This document shows, piece by piece, positions 1 through 8,930 of a stretch of DNA of 64,000 nt. The notes under the pieces were generated by a model. The model worked only from the letters and a program-made list of their open reading frames with translations, made no database searches and had not been told where the DNA came from. The DNA is from Bryobacterales bacterium. GTDB lineage: Bacteria > Acidobacteriota > Terriglobia > Bryobacterales > UBA6623. Each line of letters begins with the position of its first letter. The stretch's first letter is position 1. A program made the position numbers and the translations under genes. The stretch is from contig JAPOOG010000083.1 of NCBI GenBank assembly GCA_026713545.1, positions 1 through 64,000 of the forward strand, in the 5' to 3' direction.

Positions 1-321
1 GGGGGCGGCGTCGACGCCAACTACGCTTCGCCTGAGGTTTTGCGGGCGGCGGGCCTAGGGCCGGGCGCCATCGCTTCGCTGTTGGAAATACGTGAGTTGC
101 GGCCTTTACGCTCCCAAGATCTGGAACCGAACCTGATGGCGGATCAAAGCGGCTTGATACCTGTCACTGCGGGTAGCGGTGGGGCGTACTATACCCTCTG
201 GAGCAGAGCTTCGCTTCATGGCGGCCGTGCTCGGCGGAGTGTCGGCGCGCTTGTCGCGCGCACCCGGCCGCGTTCCGGACACCCGATACGTGTCGTGCGG
301 TGGTACGACGCGGAGTTCTAG
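1..321 (+). CDS. gspK: Type II secretion minor pseudopilin GspK, C-terminal part (5' end outside window)
   Basis: The frame is open from the first base, so this is the last 106 residues of a longer protein. It begins with VDANYASPEVLRAAG, which matches the 'N-A-P-x-E-V-L' turn and following helix-hairpin-like segment that GspK proteins carry in their periplasmic domain. It ends with a beta-rich tail (AYYTLWSRASLHGGRARRSVGALVAR) like the end of that domain. GspK caps the tip of the type II secretion pseudopilus. The stop is 3 bases before the start of the GspL-like gene, so the two are in one operon, and gspK-gspL-gspM is the usual family order. The call rests on motif plus context; the N-terminal prepilin signal cannot be seen. 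Confidence 0.72.
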   Translation, partial: GGGVDANYASPEVLRAAGLGPGAIASLLEIRELRPLRSQDLEPNLMADQSGLIPVTAGSGGAYYTLWSRASLHGGRARRSVGALVARTRPRSGHPIRVVRWYDAEF

Positions 322-324
322 CAG

Positions 325-1929
325 ATGAATCTCAGAAAATTGTTCCGAGTCGGAACCGGCTGTGGCATCGAAGTCCGCGGGGATGACCTGCTGGTGGTCG
401 CCGCCAAGTCGCGCCCGAAAGGTGTGAGCGTTCTGGGCAGGCAGGTACTCGCCCGCTTTCGAGAGAGGCCGCCTCACGAGTGGGGCACGGAATACGCCGA
501 GTTCGTGAAGGATCTGGGGCTTTCCCATTTGGCCGCAACCGTCTCCATCCCGCGCAACGATGTCATTGTCCGCCAAATCCAGCTACCGCCCGTCAAGGGG
601 AAGGATCTCGCTGCGGCCGTGCATTATCAGATCGATACCCTGCACCCCTTCGGCGAAGACGAGGTCTACCATGCCTATGCGCCGCTCCGGGGCATCGAGA
701 AGGAAGGTGGCGACTTGCCGGTCGGCATCGTTATCGCCGAGAAGCAGAAGATCGACCAATACGCGGACCTGTTCGAGACTGCCGGCATCCCGGTCAGCAG
801 TTTCAGCGTAACGGCGGCGGCTTTCTTCACCGGCGTTCGGGTTCGCTGGGACAATCCGCCTGTACCGTTCCTGATCACCGACTTTCAGGATCAACAGCTT
901 GAGATCTACGGCGAAGGAAACAACCGTCCGCTCTTCAGCGCCGCGTTCGATCTTTCAGTTCTGCCGCCAACACGGGCGCTTCACTTGGCGGGGTCGGATC
1001 TGCGGCTGGAGGGAGAAGAGTCCGCCGTTTTGGCCGTTTGCGGCGAAAGTTCCGGCTCGAGCGGGGGAGTCGAGGGCATCGATTCCGCTTCGGCCGATCA
1101 CCTTGCACTCGAAGCCGACGGGACTTTCGAACAGCGTTCCATCAGCGAGATCCTGCCGTCTCCGACCGCCGCGCCGATCGACTTTGAAGTACGCCGTGAC
1201 GCGGCGGCTATGGCCGTGGCCTTGGAGGCCGCCTGTCCGCGGCTGGGATGGCGCGCCAACCTCTTGCCGCTCGAACGCCGCAAGTCGGGCTCACGTTGGA
1301 TATACGCGCCTTCGCTCGTGCTGGGCTCGCTGCTCATCCTCATCCTGCTCGGCCACCTGTTGCGCGGGACGATTCAGGATCGTGCCTATGTCCAAGCGCT
1401 TCGGACGGAGCAGGAGCGACTGGCCGAATCCGTGAGCAAGGCGCAGTCGAGCCGAGATTCGATTGCGGATGCCAGGCGGCGGATCGGCCGGCTGCAGTTC
1501 CTGGCGAAGCGGACGGAGTTGGATATGGGTGTGCTTGCGGAACTATCGGAGTTGATTCCCGACACCGCTTGGTTGAAGACACTCACGCTCGAGGACGAAG
1601 GGATTGTGATCACCGGCGAGGCCGAATCGGCGGCGCCGTTGCTTGGCCGGTTGAATGACGCACGCTACCTGACCGAGGCGGCCTTCAGTACGTCGCTGCG
1701 GGAGATCGAGGGAGGCCAAAGCTTCCGGATCGCAGCGATTCGACAAGATCCCGGGGTTTTCTACTCCGACGAGCCGTCACGGCAATCCGTTCTTACGGTG
1801 CAAACAGCCGGCGAGCCTCAGGAATCACCTGATGCGCCGGCGACGCTGACGACCGTCGGCGAGCAGGACGGCTCGGCGGATGCGGAACAAGAGCCGCGGG
1901 AAGGCGCCTTCGAGGAGGTTCTTCGCTGA
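325..1929 (+). CDS. gspL: GspL-like inner-membrane platform protein (PilM-PilN fusion)
   Basis: A 534-residue protein. Residues 1 to about 210 have the actin-like PilM/GspL cytoplasmic fold pattern (SIPRNDVIVRQIQLPP, then HYQIDTLHPFGEDEVYHAY). A single transmembrane helix lies at about residues 325-348 (WIYAPSLVLGSLLILILLGH). It is followed by a coiled coil and a PilN-like periplasmic domain (LAELSELIPDTAWLKTLTLE). Type IV pilus systems split these into PilM and PilN; a fused form is what GspL of type II secretion looks like. It would link the cytoplasmic ATPase to the periplasmic assembly platform. It starts 3 bases after gspK and overlaps gspM by one base (TGATG), so translation is probably coupled. 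The acidic 60-residue tail (ends EQEPREGAFEEVLR) is not typical of the family. Confidence 0.85.
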   Translation: MNLRKLFRVGTGCGIEVRGDDLLVVAAKSRPKGVSVLGRQVLARFRERPPHEWGTEYAEFVKDLGLSHLAATVSIPRNDVIVRQIQLPPVKGKDLAAAVHYQIDTLHPFGEDEVYHAYAPLRGIEKEGGDLPVGIVIAEKQKIDQYADLFETAGIPVSSFSVTAAAFFTGVRVRWDNPPVPFLITDFQDQQLEIYGEGNNRPLFSAAFDLSVLPPTRALHLAGSDLRLEGEESAVLAVCGESSGSSGGVEGIDSASADHLALEADGTFEQRSISEILPSPTAAPIDFEVRRDAAAMAVALEAACPRLGWRANLLPLERRKSGSRWIYAPSLVLGSLLILILLGHLLRGTIQDRAYVQALRTEQERLAESVSKAQSSRDSIADARRRIGRLQFLAKRTELDMGVLAELSELIPDTAWLKTLTLEDEGIVITGEAESAAPLLGRLNDARYLTEAAFSTSLREIEGGQSFRIAAIRQDPGVFYSDEPSRQSVLTVQTAGEPQESPDAPATLTTVGEQDGSADAEQEPREGAFEEVLR

Positions 1930-2522
1930 TGCCCGTCTCCGATCGAGACCGCCGGGCTCTGCTCTTGCTCGGGGTTGGCTTCGTGCTGTTTCTGCTGCTC
2001 CAGACGGACTGGATCCTGCCCGCGCCGGGCGCCTCCGCATCGGACTTGGGGAGCGTTGAAGCCGAACAGAACAAGCTGCTGCTGGCCCAGACGCAAGTGC
2101 GCCAGGAGCCCCTGCTCAGCGCCGAGTACCGCTCATTGAAGTCGCTTGAAGAATCGCTCGAAGATCGTCTTCTCGAGTCGGAGACGGCCGCTCTTGCGCA
2201 GGCGGAGATGCGCGAGCGGGTCGGCGAGTTGCTTGAGGGCGCCGGCATCAGCATGCGGGCCTCTCGCTTCACGAACGTCAAAGCCGAGGGAGAAGACTTC
2301 GCGCAGGTGCCCCTGATCGTCGACTTTACCTGCGACGTCACTCGCTTTGTCAACCTGCTGGCCGACATTGCCAACGCCCAGGAAATACTGTCTACGCGTG
2401 AAGTCAAAGTGTCATCGGCCAGTCCCAAGACCAAGGCCGTCCGGGTGGAGCTCACCATCAGCGGCTACTTGCCGATTACGAGCACGCCGGAGCTCATCAA
2501 GAAACCGCAGAACAGGAGTTAG
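1929..2522 (+). CDS. gspM: GspM/PilO-like secretion platform protein
   Basis: A 197-residue protein with a short cytoplasmic N-terminus, one transmembrane helix (about residues 9-29, RALLLLGVGFVLFLLLQTDW), a coiled-coil stretch (residues 40-100) and a ferredoxin-like periplasmic domain with the PilO/GspM pattern (GISMRASRF, then VDFTCDVTRFVNLLADIANA). Such proteins partner GspL/PilN in the inner membrane. The start codon overlaps the GspL stop (TGATG), and the next gene follows after 3 bases. The family is poorly conserved in sequence, so the name rests on topology, size and its place in the operon. Confidence 0.75.
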   Translation: MPVSDRDRRALLLLGVGFVLFLLLQTDWILPAPGASASDLGSVEAEQNKLLLAQTQVRQEPLLSAEYRSLKSLEESLEDRLLESETAALAQAEMRERVGELLEGAGISMRASRFTNVKAEGEDFAQVPLIVDFTCDVTRFVNLLADIANAQEILSTREVKVSSASPKTKAVRVELTISGYLPITSTPELIKKPQNRS

Positions 2523-2525
2523 TCG

Positions 2526-3338
2526 ATGGTCAAGAACAAGAAGCTTCTCGCGCTGAACGTGGTGCTGGCGGTCCTCGTGGCGGCAGCCGCCGCAGGCTTG
2601 TATGCGAGGATCGTGGCCGCCAATGAGCGCTACTCCATCTTGACGCCGCAGGGACCGGCGACGGACGTGCCGGACTATCCCGCGCCTGAACCCGCCCGCC
2701 GCGTCCGGGCGGGCGACTACCTCCCGATCGTGGACAGAATGCTCTTCTCGAGTGATCGTAATCCGATTATCGAAGTCGCCGAGCTTCTCCATCCGACTTC
2801 CGGACCGCGGCCGCCTCTGCCCCGCCTGGCCGGCATCATGGAACTCGGCGAAGGTCCGGTTGCTCTGATGTCGCCCGACCTCGGCTCTCCGGCCACTCCG
2901 ATTGAAGTGGGAGAGAGGGTCGGCGCTTATACGTTCCTGGGAACGCAAGGGGAGAAGGTTCTTCTCCAGTGGGGGAACGAGAAGATTGCCGCCATGCCGT
3001 CCGAACTGCGGGGATCTCCTGCTAATGACGGCCGCAGGCGGGCGGGTTCGAGGTCAGCAGGCGGCTCCGAGCGTACGCGGAGACCGCCGATAGAGAGGAA
3101 GGCGCCGTCGCGGGCGTCGGCGGCGCGAGCGGAGAGCGTGCAGGTGAAGAATCCCACTCGCAAGCAAGCGGATGTGGTCGGGGGCAAGTACAACATCGGC
3201 CCTCACACAGGCTCCGGACGGTATAGCGCGGACCACAACGACAAATCCCCGGCGGGGACGCGACACAAGGGCTTTATCAAGCGCGAGCAGAAAACGCCGT
3301 TCGGGACCAGATACTGGTGGGAGAAGGAGAACCAATGA
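2526..3338 (+). CDS. GspC-like inner-membrane protein (PulC homology-region domain)
   Basis: A 270-residue protein with an N-terminal transmembrane helix (residues 7-28) and a Pro-rich linker. Residues about 95-160 resemble the GspC/PulC homology region: LAGIMELGEGPVALMSP, then IEVGERVGAYTFLGTQGEKVLLQWG. GspC normally bridges the inner-membrane platform and the secretin GspD. The last 100 residues are basic and low-complexity (RRRAGSRSAGGSERTRRPP) and end in a Trp/Tyr-containing tail; no PDZ domain is seen, unlike classical GspC. It sits between gspM and the secretin gene, which fits the role. Its stop overlaps the next start (ATGA). Confidence 0.6.
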   Translation: MVKNKKLLALNVVLAVLVAAAAAGLYARIVAANERYSILTPQGPATDVPDYPAPEPARRVRAGDYLPIVDRMLFSSDRNPIIEVAELLHPTSGPRPPLPRLAGIMELGEGPVALMSPDLGSPATPIEVGERVGAYTFLGTQGEKVLLQWGNEKIAAMPSELRGSPANDGRRRAGSRSAGGSERTRRPPIERKAPSRASAARAESVQVKNPTRKQADVVGGKYNIGPHTGSGRYSADHNDKSPAGTRHKGFIKREQKTPFGTRYWWEKENQ

Positions 3339-3994
3339 CAGTCTTGAAGTATGGCGGGAAACTGGGATTGATCCTGTTGGCCGGTCTGTTGAGCACACCG
3401 CCGGTGACTGCGCAGCAGCGCGAGCACCCCCCCGCGAACACGTCAGAGTCCTCATCGCAAAGCGGGAAGCAATCATCCGAGGCGAAGGAATCGTCGTCCC
3501 GGACAGTGAAGCGCGCTTCGGACGAACGGTCGCAATCGTCAGCCCTGAGTAGTGTCCTGAAACTCCTCAAGGAAGCAGAACGCGATCCGGGGCCTGCTAT
3601 CCAGATCGAGGAAAGAGGAGACACGATCATCTTCAAACGTCCTACGCCCTTCGGACTCATGACATGGACGAAGAAGCGTTCCGAGTTGACGCCCAAGGAG
3701 CAGGAAATACTGCGCGCGCACCAGGTCCGGCAAGCTCAGGACGAGCCGGATGAACAGCAGGAGTCTTCGGCCGAAGCCGTTGCGGCTCCCGTGGAGGCGC
3801 GGCAAGGCGGGCAAGCTCAGGACGAGCCGGATGAACAGCAGGAGCCTTCGGCCGAAACCGCTGCGGCTCCCGTGGAGGCGCAACAAGGCGGGCAAGCTCA
3901 GGACGAGCCGGATGAACAGCAGGAGCCTTCGGAGGAAGCCGCTGCGGCTCCCGTGGAAGAGCGACAGACTGACGCGAACGACGACCAGCGATAG
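3335..3994 (+). CDS. Exported protein of unknown function with three 27-residue repeats
   Basis: A 219-residue product is read from the ATG that overlaps the preceding stop (ATGA); a longer frame from 3317 is less likely. A signal peptide covers residues 1-28 (KLGLILLAGLLSTPPVTAQQ). A Ser-rich linker is followed by a short conserved-looking segment at about residues 75-125 (SVLKLLKEAERDPGPAIQIE, then GLMTWTKKRSELTPKEQ). The C-terminal third is an acidic tandem repeat of 27 residues containing QAQDEPDEQQEPSAE and AAAPVEA. I do not recognise the family. Lying between the GspC-like gene and the secretin suggests a periplasmic accessory of the secretion system, but that is context only. Confidence 0.6.
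   Translation: MTVLKYGGKLGLILLAGLLSTPPVTAQQREHPPANTSESSSQSGKQSSEAKESSSRTVKRASDERSQSSALSSVLKLLKEAERDPGPAIQIEERGDTIIFKRPTPFGLMTWTKKRSELTPKEQEILRAHQVRQAQDEPDEQQESSAEAVAAPVEARQGGQAQDEPDEQQEPSAETAAAPVEAQQGGQAQDEPDEQQEPSEEAAAAPVEERQTDANDDQR
3731..3973 (+). repeat. Three tandem 81-bp coding repeats
   Basis: Units starting CAAGCTCAGGACGAGCCGGA begin at 3731, 3812 and 3893, an exact 81-base period. The reading frame is preserved, giving the 27-residue repeat of the exported protein. The third copy diverges towards its end. Such near-identical units can change in number by slippage or recombination. Confidence 0.9.
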
Positions 3995-4021
3995 CCATCG
4001 TGTATCGGACCAGAGAACATC

Positions 4022-6415
4022 ATGCATAAAGCCGTCTTTTCCATTCTGTTGATCCCGCTGCTGCTGTTGGGTCAGCAGCCTCGGCCCGCGACTCCAGCGG
4101 CCCAAGAGGCAGACGCAGCGGCGCCGCAACAGGCACCGGCCGAGGCCGACCGGGAGCCGGCTCGACCGCGGGCTCGATCCGCCGGTCCGCAGGCTCCGTC
4201 TCAGCAACAGCCCGCTCCGGCGGATCGGCCGCCGCCCCGGTTGCAGTCCGACGGGGCCTCGGCGGTTCGCTTCAGCAATCTGCGCCAAGCCGACCTGTTG
4301 GAAGTAGTCGACCTCATTGCTCGTCGGCTCGACATGAACTACATCCTCGATCCGGGCCTGGAGAGCGGAGTCGTTTCGATCAACACCTACGGCGAACTCA
4401 CTACCGACGACCTGTTGCCCCTGCTCGAAACGATCCTTCGGATGAATGGAGCGTCCGCGGTGAAGGTCGGCAAGTTCTACAGGATCTCCCCGTCGGGTGA
4501 GATTCCGCGGCTGCCGATTTCGCCTCAAACCGATCCCGACGCGGAGATCTCTGACGACGAACGGATGATCCTGAATGTCATCCGCCTGCGCTACACGACG
4601 GCGTCGGACATTGCCGTCGTACTCGAGCCGTTCCTCGGGCCGGGCGCGCTCGTTCAAGTCGTCGAGCAGGGCAACCTGCTGCTCATCCTGGACAACAGCC
4701 GTAACATGGGCCGCACCATGGAACTGATCGCATTGTTCGATGCCGAAGAGATGACCTCGCAGCGGATGCGGCTCTTCCCCGTCGAGAACAGCCTGGCGTC
4801 AACGATAGCGAGCGATCTGTCGCGGATCTTCGATGCCTTGTTGTTTGCGGAAACGCAGCCCGGCATCCAATTCCTGCCGATCGAACGGATCAGCTCCGTG
4901 CTGGTCGTATCGGGCAATCCCTCGGTGTTTGACAAAGTCGAAGAGTGGATCGAGAAGCTCGATCAGCCAATGGCGGCAGGAGGCGTCCAGACGTTTGTCT
5001 ATCGCGTTCAATACGGTCTTGCCGGCCAACTGGCGCAGACCCTGTTGATGCTCTACAGCCCTGCCTTCGGCTTCGCCGGCGGCTACGGCGGTTACGGTGG
5101 CTATGGTGGTTACGGCGGCGGCTATGGTGGCTACGGCGGCGGCTATGGTGGCTACGGCGGCGGCTACGGCGGCTATGGTGTTGGCGGTTACGGTGGCTAT
5201 GGTGGTTACGGCGGCGGCTATGGCGGGGGGGGGCTCGGACTCGGAGGTCGCGGCTACGGTGGCTACCCGGGAGCGAGCGGTCGAGGTGCAGGCGCGATGG
5301 GCGGCCTCGGTCCCGGCGGGTTCGGAGGTCGCGGCTACGGCGGTTACGGCGGCTACGGTCGCGGCATGGGCGGCGGTTTTATTCAACTCCCGACCGGCAT
5401 GGCGCCCGGCGGGCCCGCTGCGCTGGGTGTCCCGCAACCGCAGCCGGGCGCCACCGATCAAACCGGCGAGATCTTGAGGGCTCCCACCGCCGATCCACTG
5501 TCGCAAGCCTACGCGGACGCCATTCGGATCGTCCCGGACGAAGTGAATAATCTGATCCTCGTGCAGGCGACGAAGCAGGAGTGGGAGATTATCCACAAGA
5601 CTCTCCAACAATTGGATTTCCCGCCTCGCCAAGTCTTGATCGACGCGAAGATCTACGAGGTGGCGATGGAGGGCGCCTTCTCGAGCGGTGTCTCCGCAAT
5701 GCTGCGCAACAAGGGCAATACCGACCTCTCGACACGCAAGCTCAGCGGTGGTTTTGACTCCGCCGGGCAACTCAATCTCACTCTCGGGGCGCTTGTCGGA
5801 AACACGCGGGAGCTGGCGGCGATTCTCAATGCGACTCAAACGGATGGACGCAGCCGCATCATCTCCGCCCCGTCAGTCATCGCCACCGACAACATCCCGG
5901 CTTCGATTACCGTGGGCGCATCGATCCCGACCCTGTCCTCGCAAGCCCTGGCGTCCGGGGCGCAACAGGATGGCTCTTCTCTATTCACGAACACCGTGAC
6001 CAACGTGCAAACCGGCGTTACTCTTTCGATCACGCCTCGCGTAAACGCCTCGGGAATCGTGACGCTGATGATCAACCAGGAAGTGAGCGTGCCGCTGCCG
6101 GTCAGCGGAGCCATCGCCTCGCCCAGCATCGAACGTCGCAACGTCAGCACGCAAATCACGATGGCCGATGGCGACACGGTGGCCATTGGAGGCATCATGT
6201 CGGAAACCGACCTCTACTCCCGGAGCCGGGTGCCGCTGCTCGGAAAAGTCCCCATTCTGGGCGGTCTCTTCGGATCCACGAGTTCTTCGAAGAAAAAGAC
6301 GGAACTCATCATCCTGATCACGCCCCGAGTCATCTACGACGAGAACGAGTTCGTCACGATGAGCAACGAGCTCAAAAGCCGCCTGCGGTCCGTACGGCGT
6401 GTGATGCGGGAATAG
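4022..6415 (+). CDS. gspD: Outer-membrane secretin (GspD/PilQ family) with a Gly/Tyr-rich insertion
   Basis: A 797-residue protein: signal peptide (residues 1 to about 20), Pro/Ala/Gln-rich linker, then N0 and N1-type domains starting VRFSNLRQADLLEVVDLIAR. A 100-residue GGY-repeat insertion spans residues 353-452. It interrupts an N-domain: YGLAGQLAQTLLMLY lies before it and ADAIRIVPDEVNNLILVQATKQEWEIIHKTLQQLD after it. The C-terminal secretin domain has the family signatures TDGRSRIISAPSVIATDN, SLSITPRVNASGIVTLMINQEV and SRSRVPLLGKVPILGGLFGS. It forms the multimeric gate through which folded substrates, or a pilus, leave the cell. It closes the operon starting with gspK, 27 bases after the preceding gene. 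Whether the system is strictly type II or a pilus-like hybrid is unclear, because the PilM-PilN fusion and missing PDZ blur the distinction. Confidence 0.93.
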   Translation: MHKAVFSILLIPLLLLGQQPRPATPAAQEADAAAPQQAPAEADREPARPRARSAGPQAPSQQQPAPADRPPPRLQSDGASAVRFSNLRQADLLEVVDLIARRLDMNYILDPGLESGVVSINTYGELTTDDLLPLLETILRMNGASAVKVGKFYRISPSGEIPRLPISPQTDPDAEISDDERMILNVIRLRYTTASDIAVVLEPFLGPGALVQVVEQGNLLLILDNSRNMGRTMELIALFDAEEMTSQRMRLFPVENSLASTIASDLSRIFDALLFAETQPGIQFLPIERISSVLVVSGNPSVFDKVEEWIEKLDQPMAAGGVQTFVYRVQYGLAGQLAQTLLMLYSPAFGFAGGYGGYGGYGGYGGGYGGYGGGYGGYGGGYGGYGVGGYGGYGGYGGGYGGGGLGLGGRGYGGYPGASGRGAGAMGGLGPGGFGGRGYGGYGGYGRGMGGGFIQLPTGMAPGGPAALGVPQPQPGATDQTGEILRAPTADPLSQAYADAIRIVPDEVNNLILVQATKQEWEIIHKTLQQLDFPPRQVLIDAKIYEVAMEGAFSSGVSAMLRNKGNTDLSTRKLSGGFDSAGQLNLTLGALVGNTRELAAILNATQTDGRSRIISAPSVIATDNIPASITVGASIPTLSSQALASGAQQDGSSLFTNTVTNVQTGVTLSITPRVNASGIVTLMINQEVSVPLPVSGAIASPSIERRNVSTQITMADGDTVAIGGIMSETDLYSRSRVPLLGKVPILGGLFGSTSSSKKKTELIILITPRVIYDENEFVTMSNELKSRLRSVRRVMRE
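5078..5377 (+). repeat. GGY/GYG low-complexity repeat inside the secretin gene
   Basis: About 300 bases of GGCTATGGTGGCTACGGCGGC-like units encode a Gly/Tyr-rich stretch of 100 residues. The units are imperfect, with period 9, 12 or 21 bases, and end with a GRG-containing part. The opposite-strand and out-of-phase open frames here are by-products of the repeat. Confidence 0.9.
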
Positions 6416-6489
6416 GCGCGGCGGGTTGATGGGAAAAGAGGCGCAGGTACTCCGTCCGGGGGCGCTCGGAGCACTTTGAACGGCCTGGG

Positions 6490-7332
6490 CTAGCTGTGGC
6501 GCAGCAGCACGGCGCCCGCAGCGACAATGCAAGCCGCTACCGTCCGGCGGGGCCCGAAGCGCTCCTTGAGCACGACCGACGCCAGGACAGCCGCGAAAAT
6601 GACACCAACCTCTCGAAGCGCCGCCACCGGGGCCAGATCGCCGATACTCAGCGCCCAGACAATCATCCAGTAGCCGACAACCGACATCGCCCCGCCCGCC
6701 GTCCCTCGGACCCAATGGTTTTGAATCCAGTCGAGGGCGTCACGTCCGCGCAGCCCCAACGTGATAATGCTGATGGGGAAGCCGTCGAGCACGAACAGCC
6801 AAAAGATGTAGCTGTGCGGCGATTCAGCGAGGCGGACCCCCAATCCGTCCGTCGTCGTATAAGCTGCGATGAACAATGCCGCCCCAAGGGCGTATAGCAC
6901 CGGACGGGGATTATCGTGGAGCGTCGCCGCACCGGAAAACGCCAGGCTCGCGACGCCGCCGGCAATCAGAAGAACTCCGGTGAGCGCCGTCGTCGTCAAC
7001 GTTTCGCCGGCAACGAACGGCGCGGCCCCCGCGACGATCAGCGGAGCAACTCCCCGCGCGATCGGATAGACCTGACCCAGGTCACCATGTCGATAACCGG
7101 CATACAGGAAGAGGTTATACATCGTGTGGAGCGCCATCGAAACAAGCAGGTAGGACCAAACCCCTGCGGACGGGAAGGGCAGAAACAGCACGGCCGGCAG
7201 CGACAGCAAGGTCGCCGAGCCGGCGACCGAGGCCAACATCACCAGCGGGTCACCCTTCTGCTTGACCAGCGCGTTCCAGCCCGAATGCAGTAGCGCGGAG
7301 AGCAGGATGAGCGCGATGACAAACGGTTCCAC
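6490..7332 (-). CDS. EamA/DMT-family membrane transporter
   Basis: A 280-residue, very hydrophobic protein with about ten predicted membrane segments arranged as two EamA repeats of five. It begins with FVIALILLSALLHSGWNALVK, and the second repeat starts near ALGAALFIAAYTTTDGLG. Drug/metabolite transporter family members usually export amino acids, nucleosides or related small metabolites from the cytoplasm; the substrate cannot be told from sequence. It is transcribed towards the secretin operon, with its stop 74 bases from the secretin stop. No operon partner is evident. Confidence 0.88.
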   Translation of the reverse strand: MEPFVIALILLSALLHSGWNALVKQKGDPLVMLASVAGSATLLSLPAVLFLPFPSAGVWSYLLVSMALHTMYNLFLYAGYRHGDLGQVYPIARGVAPLIVAGAAPFVAGETLTTTALTGVLLIAGGVASLAFSGAATLHDNPRPVLYALGAALFIAAYTTTDGLGVRLAESPHSYIFWLFVLDGFPISIITLGLRGRDALDWIQNHWVRGTAGGAMSVVGYWMIVWALSIGDLAPVAALREVGVIFAAVLASVVLKERFGPRRTVAACIVAAGAVLLRHS

Positions 7333-7435
7333 GAGAGAAGCGGACCAGCGTAGCAGAGCACGTCCGGATCGTCACGTGCGGGCACGGAGCACGTGCCTTG
7401 TCGGATCTCCGTCTCTGAGACCCGAGACCGGCTTG

Positions 7436-8869
7436 TCAGGAGAGAATATCGTGAACCACGTTGCCGTGAACATCCGTCAGACGGAAGTTCCGCCCGGCAT
7501 AGCGGTACGTGAGCCGTGTGTGGTTCAATCCCAGGATGTGCAGGATCGTTGCGTGAAGATCGTGAAAGTGCACCTTCGGCTCCACCGAGTAGTAGCCGTA
7601 GTCGTCTGTCGCGCCGTAGCTGGACCCGGGTTTCACGCCCGCCCCAGCCATCCACATCGTGAATGCTTCCGGATTGTGGTCGCGGCCGTCGGAGCCTTGC
7701 GCGGTCGGCGTACGCCCGAACTCCCCACCCCACAGAACTAGCGTGTCAGAGAGCAATCCGCGCGCCTTCAGATCCTTCAATAGCCCGGCGATCGGGCGAT
7801 CGACCTCACGGGCGTTCTGCTCATGATCACGGCGAAGCCGGGCGTGCTGGTCCCACTTGTAGCTGTGGCTGACCTGCACGAACCGCACACCTGCTTCGGC
7901 GAAACGCCGAGCCATCAGGCACTGTCTTCCGAAGTCTTCCGTCATCGGATCGTCGATGCCATACAGGCTCAACGTCGTGGGCGATTCACCGGTCAGGTTC
8001 TGTAACTCCGGTGCTTCGGTCTGCATCCGGAACGCCAGCTCGAACGACTCGATGCGGCCTTCAAGCGCGGCATCGGGTCCCGACCGTTCGAGATGGTCTT
8101 CATTCATCTCACGGATGAAATCCAACTCCATCCGCTGGATTTCGCGTGGCGTCTTCGCCGTGATGAACGGGATCTTCGCATCACGCGAGGGCGTACCGAC
8201 GGCGCCCACGGCAGTCCCCGCATAAGGCGCCGGCAGAAACGCCGACCCGTAATTGTTCGCGCCTCCGTGGCTCTGCGTCGGGCTCACCGTGATGAAGCCC
8301 GGCATATTCTGATTCTCCGAGCCAAGACCATAGGTGATCCACGAACCCATGCTGGGACGCACGAAGGTATCGCTTCCCGTATGCAACTCCAGCAGCGCCC
8401 CGCCGTGCCGCGAGTTCGAGCCGTGCATCGACTTGATGAAGCACACGTCGTCGACGCGCTGAGCGAACTCGGGGAACAGTTCGCTCACCCAGGCGCCGCT
8501 TTCACCATATTGCTTGAACTCCCAGGGGGACTTCAAGAGATTGAACGTTTCGCTGGAAACGACTTTCGGGCGCTGGAAAGGCAGCGGCTTGCCGTGATCG
8601 CGTTGGAGCAGCGGCTTGTAATCAAACGTGTCAACCTGCGAGGGTCCGCCGTGCATAAAGAGAAAGATGACTCTCTTGGCGCGCGGCGTGAAGTGCGGCT
8701 GCTTCGGGGCGAGCGGGTGTTCGCGGTCTGTGCGCGAGACCTTGGCGGCCGCGAGAGCCTCCTGCCCCAGAAGCCCGGTCAACGCCAGATGGCCGAAGCC
8801 CGCGCTGCTCAATCGCAGCAGGTCGCGCCGAGATAGGGATTCGCGGTGAGGATGCCAATGCCAGTTCAT
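7436..8869 (-). CDS. DUF1501 (sulfatase-like fold) protein, Tat-exported
   Basis: A 477-residue protein with a twin-arginine signal (SRRDLLRLSSAGFGHLALTG, residues 13-32). The DUF1501 signatures follow: FLFMHGGPSQVDTFDYKP, NMPGFITVSP, and LWGGEFGRTPTAQGSDGRDHNP near the end. The family has an alkaline phosphatase/sulfatase-type core, is common in Planctomycetota, Verrucomicrobiota and Acidobacteriota, and usually sits next to a PSD1 cytochrome gene; its activity is not established. Here it stands alone, without a PSD1 partner, unlike the second copy at 48982-50457. Confidence 0.9.
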   Translation of the reverse strand: MNWHWHPHRESLSRRDLLRLSSAGFGHLALTGLLGQEALAAAKVSRTDREHPLAPKQPHFTPRAKRVIFLFMHGGPSQVDTFDYKPLLQRDHGKPLPFQRPKVVSSETFNLLKSPWEFKQYGESGAWVSELFPEFAQRVDDVCFIKSMHGSNSRHGGALLELHTGSDTFVRPSMGSWITYGLGSENQNMPGFITVSPTQSHGGANNYGSAFLPAPYAGTAVGAVGTPSRDAKIPFITAKTPREIQRMELDFIREMNEDHLERSGPDAALEGRIESFELAFRMQTEAPELQNLTGESPTTLSLYGIDDPMTEDFGRQCLMARRFAEAGVRFVQVSHSYKWDQHARLRRDHEQNAREVDRPIAGLLKDLKARGLLSDTLVLWGGEFGRTPTAQGSDGRDHNPEAFTMWMAGAGVKPGSSYGATDDYGYYSVEPKVHFHDLHATILHILGLNHTRLTYRYAGRNFRLTDVHGNVVHDILS

Positions 8870-8930
8870 CGCTCAGTCCTTGTCGCCGACATTGTAACCC
8901 TGGATGGACGCCAAACGGCCTGACCGGAAT

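Noticed and set aside
4799-5839. Minus-strand frame of Ala/Thr-rich repeats opposite the secretin
   Set aside because: It is only the complement of the Gly/Tyr repeat; the secretin frame is clearly the real one.
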